Shown: positions 14,942 to 20,078 of the stretch, piece after piece
Numbering within the stretch: position 1 is the stretch's first letter
How the letters are laid out: every line of letters starts with the position of its first letter
From: a virus
IMG/VR virus record: IMGVR_UViG_3300031963_001171
Coordinates: 1-20,078 of that record
Strand: one strand, 5' to 3'
Length of the DNA stretch: 20,078 nt
Program-made: the position numbers and the translations under genes
The notes under the pieces: generated by a model
Told to the model about the DNA's origin: nothing
Seen by the model: the letters and a program-made list of their open reading frames with translations, nothing else
The model's database searches: none

Positions 14942-16411
14942 ATGAAAAGTATAGCTAATCAATACCGTGATTTAAAAGAAGGCAAATTATCACAATTTAA
15001 TTTTATGCGTAATTTACGCATGACAATGCCTCAGTACATTACTAATACAACTTCATTTAATGATGCTGTTAGAATTTTAAAAAGCAAAAGTATTTTAACT
15101 GAAGCTTTTGATCCTAGAGATGCTGCTGACACTGCTGCTGAGGAATTAGCCATAGCAGCTGGTGATTATGATGCTGCTGTTGGGATGTTACAAGATGAAA
15201 TGGGATTATCATTTAGCGCTGCTTCAGCCATTGCTGCTAGAGTTTATGAACCAGAACCAATATCTGGTGAGGAAGATTATATGGAAGATGAAATGCCTAG
15301 AGATGATTTTCCTATGTCCGATTACAATGACGGAGAGTTTTGGGAAGCTAAAGTAGAAGAATCACCAAAACCTAAAGCAGATATCTACGGTGAAGATCCC
15401 AATCTAGATGTTTATGCTGATAAAGACATTCCAGGACAAGGAATGACTGAAAATGAAGAAGATGATGATGCTGAAACACTTGCTATGATTGATAAAATTG
15501 AACAAGAAATGGCTGGTGAAGAGGCTGTAAAAGCTCAATACGATATAACTGAGGCTAAACAAAAAGTAGATGCTGATCGTGTTCATCCACAAGAATTAAG
15601 AATGGGTATTAAAGTTGAAATGGAGCATACAAAAGATGCTGAAAAAGCTAAAAAAATTGCTTTAGATCATTTAGCTGAAAATCCATTCTACTATACTCAA
15701 CTTAAATTATCTGGTGTTGATGTTAAAGCAACCCCAAATAAAGAGAAAAAAGCTATCGCTAAGAAAAAAGACGAAACTGAATTAGTAGATAAGGCTAATC
15801 AAATGAAGCCTGTTAAAGGTGTTGAAAAAGCTAAAGCATCTGCTAATAAAGCTTCTAAAGAAACTAATAAGCCTGTTAAAGGTATTTCATTAATGTCACT
15901 TATAGCTAAAACATCTCGTGGCGTTAAAAAAATGGAACCAACAGGTGAAAAAATGAAGGTTGTTAAAGAAGATTATCAATCATTCCTCGCGCAAAAAAAA
16001 AGAGAAGAAGAAGCTGCTGAAACATACGGTGGGTTTAAAAGAGGAGATAAAGTAATGATTGATCCTGATGCTGCTAAAGCTACAGGATTAAAAGCAGGTA
16101 AGGTTTATACTATTACTAATTTCAGAGTTTATAAAGCAGGATCTATATTACAAAACGTAGATGCTTTATTAGATAATGGCGAAGAAATCAACGTAGATTA
16201 TATATTTAAAGCTCCTAAAGTATTTACTTCATCTACTAATTTAGGTGGATATGATTTAAATAAACTTAAAGAAATGGTTCGTGAAGTATTAGCTGAAATG
16301 GAAAGTGATGATGAAGTAACAGCTGATGTTGCTTTAGGAATGGATGAAACAATGGATGGACGCGATAATTTAACTGATACTGCTGGTCACCAACTAGATG
16401 AAAATAAATAA
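14942..16411 (+). CDS. Multidomain head-region protein with DUF5661-like segment
   Basis: The protein has 489 residues. The N-terminal 55 are helical and include ILTEAFD, a good prohead-protease site (LTE before Ala). Residues 100-205 are highly acidic and probably disordered. Residues 208-257 (HPQELRMGIKVEMEHTKDAE, then IALDHLAENPFYYTQL) match my memory of the small DUF5661 helical family, function unknown. Residues 260-345 are Lys-rich. Residues 363-425 look like a KOW/SH3-type beta barrel (FKRGDKVMI ... GKVYTITNFRV). Residues 439-454 repeat the helix tag (DLNKLKEMVREVLAEME). It lies directly before the protease gene, joined by TAATATG. The role may be in the core or as a packaged substrate; unproven. 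Confidence 0.75.
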   Translation: MKSIANQYRDLKEGKLSQFNFMRNLRMTMPQYITNTTSFNDAVRILKSKSILTEAFDPRDAADTAAEELAIAAGDYDAAVGMLQDEMGLSFSAASAIAARVYEPEPISGEEDYMEDEMPRDDFPMSDYNDGEFWEAKVEESPKPKADIYGEDPNLDVYADKDIPGQGMTENEEDDDAETLAMIDKIEQEMAGEEAVKAQYDITEAKQKVDADRVHPQELRMGIKVEMEHTKDAEKAKKIALDHLAENPFYYTQLKLSGVDVKATPNKEKKAIAKKKDETELVDKANQMKPVKGVEKAKASANKASKETNKPVKGISLMSLIAKTSRGVKKMEPTGEKMKVVKEDYQSFLAQKKREEEAAETYGGFKRGDKVMIDPDAAKATGLKAGKVYTITNFRVYKAGSILQNVDALLDNGEEINVDYIFKAPKVFTSSTNLGGYDLNKLKEMVREVLAEMESDDEVTADVALGMDETMDGRDNLTDTAGHQLDENK

Positions 16412-16412
16412 T

Positions 16413-17024
16413 ATGAGCAAATCATTATTAATAGATCACACACCATTTCAAGCAGCTAAGCTTACCTTAGTTGAAGGTAAAGGTGCTAAAGCTGGTTTAA
16501 CTACCTTAATAGGTAAATTACAAGAAGCTGAACAAAAAAACGGTAATGGTCGTGTATATCCACGTGAAGTACTAGAGCGTGAAGTTCAAAAATACGCTGA
16601 AGGACCAATTAAAACACGTACTGCTTTAGGTGAATTAGACCATCCTGAAGCATCTGTTGTTAACCTTGCAAATACTTCACATGTTATTACAGAGGTATGG
16701 TGGAATGGTAATGACTTAATGGGTAAATTAGAATTGTTACCTACCCCAAGTGGTAACATTGCTAAAGCACTTGTATTATCAGGTATTCCACTTGGTATTT
16801 CATCTCGTGGTATGGGTAGTGTTAAACAATTAGGTGAAACAGTTGAGGTACAAGATGATTTTGAATTATTGTGTTGGGATTTGGTATCAGTACCATCAAC
16901 ACCTCAAGCATATATGCAACTTGCTGAATCAAAGCAGTTTGCTTCTATTAAAGATTATAGTAAAGTTAATGAATTAATTACTGAAATTATTTGCAGCCAA
17001 ACAGGAGTTTGTCCTCTCTGCTAA
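16413..17024 (+). CDS. Prohead core protease (gp21-like)
   Basis: The protein has 203 residues from the ATG at 16413, which follows the previous stop as TAATATG; an in-frame ATG at 16398 would overlap the upstream gene. T4 gp21 has 212. The typical motif QKNGNGRVYPREVL precedes the catalytic His77 in GELDHPEA and the nucleophile Ser in GISSRGMG (S130 or S131), the herpesvirus-assemblin-like/S78-type protease layout. It digests the scaffold and trims capsid proteins at (L/I)xE sites after prohead assembly. The C-terminus contains ITE followed by Ile (189-192), suggesting self-cleavage, and then an odd cysteine-rich tail (CSQTGVCPLC). Identification is firm. Confidence 0.95.
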   Translation: MSKSLLIDHTPFQAAKLTLVEGKGAKAGLTTLIGKLQEAEQKNGNGRVYPREVLEREVQKYAEGPIKTRTALGELDHPEASVVNLANTSHVITEVWWNGNDLMGKLELLPTPSGNIAKALVLSGIPLGISSRGMGSVKQLGETVEVQDDFELLCWDLVSVPSTPQAYMQLAESKQFASIKDYSKVNELITEIICSQTGVCPLC

Positions 17025-17039
17025 ATGATTCGCGGTTTT

Positions 17040-17065
17040 TAATATCTACATATATTTATGGATAG
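17040..17065 (+). repeat. Repeated intergenic element, copy 2
   Basis: TAATATCTACATAT, AT, then TTATGGATAG, nearly the same as 12977-13000. Here it overlaps the left arm of a perfect hairpin and lies about 115 nt before the scaffold ATG. Candidate late promoter or processing site. Confidence 0.5.
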
Positions 17066-17088
17066 CCTAGCAATAGCTATCCATTTTC
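17058..17088 (+). terminator. Perfect 9-bp hairpin in scaffold leader, possible terminator/attenuator
   Basis: ATGGATAGC (17058-17066) pairs with GCTATCCAT (17076-17084) around a 9-nt loop, followed by TTTC. The right arm can instead pair with GATAGC at 17098-17103, so two exclusive structures are possible. The T-tract is short. Confidence 0.5.
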
Positions 17089-17126
17089 TATCCCCATGAT
17101 AGCTTAGGTAATCAATTAACCCCTAT

Positions 17127-17150
17127 TAAGCTTCTCTAATAAGCTTATTT
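17127..17150 (+). other. Second hairpin in scaffold leader
   Basis: TAAGCTT (17127-17133) pairs with AAGCTTA (17141-17147) around a 7-nt loop and is followed by TTT. It ends 15 nt before the Shine-Dalgarno, so it could shape ribosome access. Confidence 0.4.
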
Positions 17151-17164
17151 CCGAAAACAAATTT

Positions 17165-17170
17165 AAGGAG
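17165..17170 (+). promoter_or_regulatory. Strong Shine-Dalgarno of the scaffold gene
   Basis: AAGGAG ends 9 nt before the ATG at 17180. I see no comparable site before any other gene in the window, so this start appears to be specially strengthened for a protein needed in large amounts. Confidence 0.8.
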
Positions 17171-17179
17171 AAACACAAA

Positions 17180-18541
17180 ATGAGTAAGGAATTATTCAAA
17201 GAGGCTATCGCCGACGCTAAAGCCGTTCGCGAAGCAGCGTTAGCCAACGCAAAAGCCGCTCTTGAAGAAGCTCTCACTCCAAAACTCCAATCAATGTTAG
17301 CTGCCAAACTTCAAGAAATTGAAGAAATTGACGAAGCTAAAGAAGAAGACGAGAAGATGGACGAAGCTAAAAAGAGCGAAGAAAAAATGGAAGAAGGCAT
17401 GTATCCTGATGTAACAGGAGACACCATTCAAGACAAATACCGTGCAACCGGTGCTGCTCTTGAAGAAGCTGAAGAAGATCTTGAAGAAGACTTCGATTTA
17501 TCTGAAATTTTAGCTGAACTTAACGAAGAAGAAGAGTTAGATGAAGCTAAGAAAGAAGATAAAAAAGAAATGGATGAAGCTTATGACAAAGAAGAAATGG
17601 AAGAAGCTAAATCCGAAGAAGAAGAGGAAGAAGAAGAAGAGGAAGAAGAAGGTGGTGAAGAAGAAGTAGAGGTAAAAGATATGACTATCGAAGACCTCAA
17701 AGATCTTATCAAAGACATCATCTCCCAAGAAATGGACACTGAAGCCCCAGCTGACGAAGAAGAAATCGTTCCAGTTGACGCTATGTCAGGTGAAATGGGT
17801 CCAGATATGGGTGCTGAAGTTGAAGAAGATGAGATCGATTTAGAAGAATTATTAGCTGAATTAGATTCTTTAGATGAATCAGATGAGCTTGAAGAAGCTA
17901 AGAAGAAAAAAACTAAAGAAGACGAAGACAAAGAAGACAAAAAAGAGAAAATGGAAGAAGGTAAAGTTAGCGATTTCTTAGACAAAGTATTTGGTCTTGG
18001 CCTTAGCTGTGTTAACACATACAATGCTGCTATTAAAGCTGCTGGTGGTGACAAACAAGCTGAAAAGGTTGCTATGACTGAATTTAGAAAATGTATGAAA
18101 GAAAAAGCTGGTGGTATTGACATATCAGGAACTGGTTCAGTAGTAGGTGGATTCGGTCAGAGTGGTAAATCAGCTGCTGACGTATACGAAAACGAAGAAC
18201 TTGCTGAAGCTATCGAAACCATCAACACTCTTCGCTCTGAGTTAAACGAAGTTAACTTATTAAACGCTAAGTTACTTTATGTTAACAAGCTCTTCAAAGC
18301 TAAGAATTTAACTGAATCACAAAAGCTAAAAGTAATTGCTTCATTCGACAAAGCAACTAACGTTAAAGAAGCTAAAGTAGTATTCGAATCACTCGAGTCT
18401 GCTATTAACGCCCCAGCTAAAAAAGCTATTAAAGAATCCTTAGGATTTGCTTCTAAAGCTGTAGGTGTAGCTCCAAATAAGTCAATTGTTGAGTCTAACG
18501 ATGTAATTTCTCGTATGCAAAAACTCGCAAATATCAAATAA
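17180..18541 (+). CDS. Prohead scaffold core protein (gp22-like)
   Basis: The protein has 453 residues, well above T4 gp22 (269). The C-terminal 120 residues match the T4-type core (LRSELNEVNLLNAKLLYVNK, then LTESQKLKVIASF, then VKEAKVVFESL), a coiled-coil region. The N-terminal 260 residues are extremely acidic and include three imperfect repeats (ELDEAKK...MDEA / MEEG-like) and a run of 12 Glu (146-157). Residues 262-335 are a distinct insert with C277 and C305 and a Gly/Ser-rich end. The scaffold fills the prohead and is cut to peptides by the gp21-type protease; many LxE/IxE sites are visible (for example LEE, LAE, IEE). It has a long structured leader and a strong Shine-Dalgarno. Codons favour C-ending forms, fitting high expression. 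Confidence 0.93.
   Translation: MSKELFKEAIADAKAVREAALANAKAALEEALTPKLQSMLAAKLQEIEEIDEAKEEDEKMDEAKKSEEKMEEGMYPDVTGDTIQDKYRATGAALEEAEEDLEEDFDLSEILAELNEEEELDEAKKEDKKEMDEAYDKEEMEEAKSEEEEEEEEEEEEGGEEEVEVKDMTIEDLKDLIKDIISQEMDTEAPADEEEIVPVDAMSGEMGPDMGAEVEEDEIDLEELLAELDSLDESDELEEAKKKKTKEDEDKEDKKEKMEEGKVSDFLDKVFGLGLSCVNTYNAAIKAAGGDKQAEKVAMTEFRKCMKEKAGGIDISGTGSVVGGFGQSGKSAADVYENEELAEAIETINTLRSELNEVNLLNAKLLYVNKLFKAKNLTESQKLKVIASFDKATNVKEAKVVFESLESAINAPAKKAIKESLGFASKAVGVAPNKSIVESNDVISRMQKLANIK
17615..17650 (+). repeat. Poly-glutamate run in scaffold gene
   Basis: Twelve consecutive Glu codons (GAA/GAG mixed) encode residues 146-157. The mixture of codons argues for selection on acidity rather than simple triplet slippage alone. 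Confidence 0.85.
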
Positions 18542-18567
18542 CAAAACAAATTAAATTTTAAACGAAA

Positions 18568-20078
18568 ATGAACATTCAATCATTATTAGAGTCATCTAAC
18601 CAATACAAAGTTGTTGCTGATGACGCCAAAAAACTCAACTCTAAGTGGGCCAAATCTGGTCTCTTAGAAGGTTTGAAGGGTGAGACAGATAAAAACACAA
18701 TGGCTGTTCTCCTTGAAAACCAAGCTAAGCAATTAGTAACTGAAGCTTCTTCTACTGGTACTGCTACCATCGGTGGTGGTGCTTACGCACAGGAAGCTTG
18801 GAACGGTGTTGCTTTACCATTAGTTCGCCGTGTATTCGGTGAAATCGCTGCTAAAGAATTCGTTAGCGTACAACCAATGAACTTACCTTCTGGTCTTGTA
18901 TTCTATCTAGATTTCAAATATGGTAGCAATTTCCCTGATCCATTTACTCAAAATGGTTCTTTATATGGTGCTAACCAAACTACTAACGTAACTGATATTA
19001 CTTCTCAGTCCCTTTATGGTGCTGGTCGTTTTGGTTACTCTATCAACCAATTTTCAGCTTCTGTAACTAACGCTGGTACAGCTTCTGCTACTTGGGCTGA
19101 TTTCAACTTCGATTCAGCTTATTCAGCTTCTGCTGCTGCTGGTTCTTGGAAGAAAGTATTAGTTCCATTAGCTTCTACTTTGAATGCTGATCAGAATGGT
19201 GTTCGTGCTTTCACAATCTCTTCTGGTTCTACTATCACTGTAGACACTCCATTACAAGCTTTCACTACTGTAACTAATAACACTGCTTCTTTCGTTGTTA
19301 CTGGTTCTTCAGTTGCTGCTGACATGAGTCCAGCTGCTGCTACTGTACGCTTGTTCTACAACGAACAACCAACTTCTACTGATCGTGGTGATTTTGAAGA
19401 TGCTTCTGGTGGTGGTTTCCCAAGTGCTAACTCTACAGCTAATGGTACTCCAACAACTGCTATCGCTATCCCAGAAATCAACGTACAGTTGAAATCTGAA
19501 CCAATTGTTGCTAAAACTCGTAAGTTAAAAGCACAATGGACTCCAGAATTCGCTCAGGACTTAAACGCTTACCATAGCGTAGATGCTGAAGCTGAATTAA
19601 CTGGTATCTTATCTCAGTACATCTCTATGGAAATCGACCTCGAAATCTTAGATATGTTGATCGAGAATGCTTTCACAGTTGATTACTGGTCTGCTATTAA
19701 CAACACAGCTATTAACTCTGCAGCTACTGCTTTCGAAGCTTTAGCTAGTGGTTACTACAACACACAAGGTGGATGGTTCCAAACTTTAGGTACTAAATTA
19801 CAGAAAGTTTCTAACAAGATCCATCAGTTGACTTTACGTGGTGGTGCTAACTTCCTCGTAACTTCTCCAACTGTTGCTACTATCTTAGAATCAATCCCAG
19901 GATTTGCTTCTGATGGTGACGGTGAGAAAATGGAATTCAACTTCGGTATCCAGAAGGTTGGTTCATTAAACAGCCGTTATAAGGTTTACAAAAACCCTTA
20001 TATGACTGAGAACGTAATCTTAATGGGTTACAAAGGTGCTCAATTCCTTGAGTGTGGTGCTGTATTTGCTCCATATGT
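18568..20078 (+). CDS. Major capsid protein (gp23-like), 3' end outside window
   Basis: The frame starts at 18568 and is open to the right edge (503 codons visible). By comparison with T4 gp23 (521 residues) only about 30 residues are probably missing. The N-terminal 59 residues match the T4 delta region (NTMAVLLENQAKQLVTEA), with the likely prohead-protease cut after E59 (VTE before Ala). Core motifs are EFVSVQPMNLPSGLVFYL, TRKLKAQWTPEFAQDL with AEAELTGILSQYISMEI, and NVILMGYKGAQ. Residues about 150-305 form a long Ser/Thr/Ala-rich beta-like segment with little resemblance to T4, probably a surface insertion domain. It follows the scaffold gene by 26 nt with no Shine-Dalgarno and favours C-ending codons. 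Confidence 0.96.
   Translation, partial: MNIQSLLESSNQYKVVADDAKKLNSKWAKSGLLEGLKGETDKNTMAVLLENQAKQLVTEASSTGTATIGGGAYAQEAWNGVALPLVRRVFGEIAAKEFVSVQPMNLPSGLVFYLDFKYGSNFPDPFTQNGSLYGANQTTNVTDITSQSLYGAGRFGYSINQFSASVTNAGTASATWADFNFDSAYSASAAAGSWKKVLVPLASTLNADQNGVRAFTISSGSTITVDTPLQAFTTVTNNTASFVVTGSSVAADMSPAAATVRLFYNEQPTSTDRGDFEDASGGGFPSANSTANGTPTTAIAIPEINVQLKSEPIVAKTRKLKAQWTPEFAQDLNAYHSVDAEAELTGILSQYISMEIDLEILDMLIENAFTVDYWSAINNTAINSAATAFEALASGYYNTQGGWFQTLGTKLQKVSNKIHQLTLRGGANFLVTSPTVATILESIPGFASDGDGEKMEFNFGIQKVGSLNSRYKVYKNPYMTENVILMGYKGAQFLECGAVFAPY

Noticed and set aside
17025-17179. tRNA gene in the longest spacer
   Set aside because: The hairpins do not form a cloverleaf, and no T-loop (GTTCGANTC-like) sequence or acceptor stem is present.
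17537-18123. Long reverse-strand open frames opposite the scaffold gene
   Set aside because: They are Ser/Phe-rich mirror images of the Glu/Lys/Asp-biased scaffold codons (GAA/GAG read as TTC/CTC), with no start signals; composition artefacts.

Overview
This window is part of the virion-assembly region of a T4-like contractile-tailed phage (Caudoviricetes). All genes lie on the + strand, tightly packed and AT-rich by eye, and almost every gene ends in TAA. The hallmark T4 order is present: large terminase (gp17-like, 9474-11057), portal (gp20-like, 11093-12979), prohead protease (gp21-like, 16413-17024), scaffold core (gp22-like, 17180-18541) and major capsid protein (gp23-like, from 18568, cut off by the right edge). 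The host cannot be read directly. Nearly all starts lack a Shine-Dalgarno sequence and have A/T-rich leaders, which fits a Bacteroidota host, but this is inference.

Left part (1-2877): a run of overlapping or abutting genes, joined by TAATG, ATGA or TAATATG. It encodes a lysine-rich protein cut by the left edge, a Dps/ferritin-like four-helix protein with a recognisable ferroxidase residue pattern, a protein with an EF-hand-like loop, a protein with a short amphipathic N-terminal helix, and a predicted PD-(D/E)XK nuclease. A hairpin terminator follows (2929-2960).

Middle part (2996-9386): a FAD-dependent dehydrogenase-like gene, unexpected next to head genes, is coupled to another helix-tagged protein. 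Then come a conserved-looking helical protein, two small proteins, a 23-residue membrane microprotein (6300-6371), a P-loop kinase, a helix-tagged winged-helix protein and two membrane proteins, the second of which is spanin-like. A strong terminator ends this block (9409-9440).

Right part (9474-20078): the packaging and head genes. Short AT-rich motifs containing ATATTTAT sit 20-23 nt before the terminase, portal and post-portal genes and are candidate late promoters. Between portal and protease lie four unassigned head-region genes, including a 43-residue very basic protein and a multidomain protein with a DUF5661-like segment. The scaffold gene is unusual: it has a structured 155-nt leader and the only strong Shine-Dalgarno in the window.

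The working picture is that terminase, portal, protease, scaffold and capsid protein build and fill the head. Several neighbouring proteins carry a short helix (pattern L..hhR.hh.Ehh.E) containing (L/I)xE, the cleavage signature of T4-type prohead proteases. I infer that they are taken into the prohead and trimmed there, like the T4 internal proteins. The ferritin-like, nuclease and FAD proteins would be candidate cargo or accessory functions of that module.
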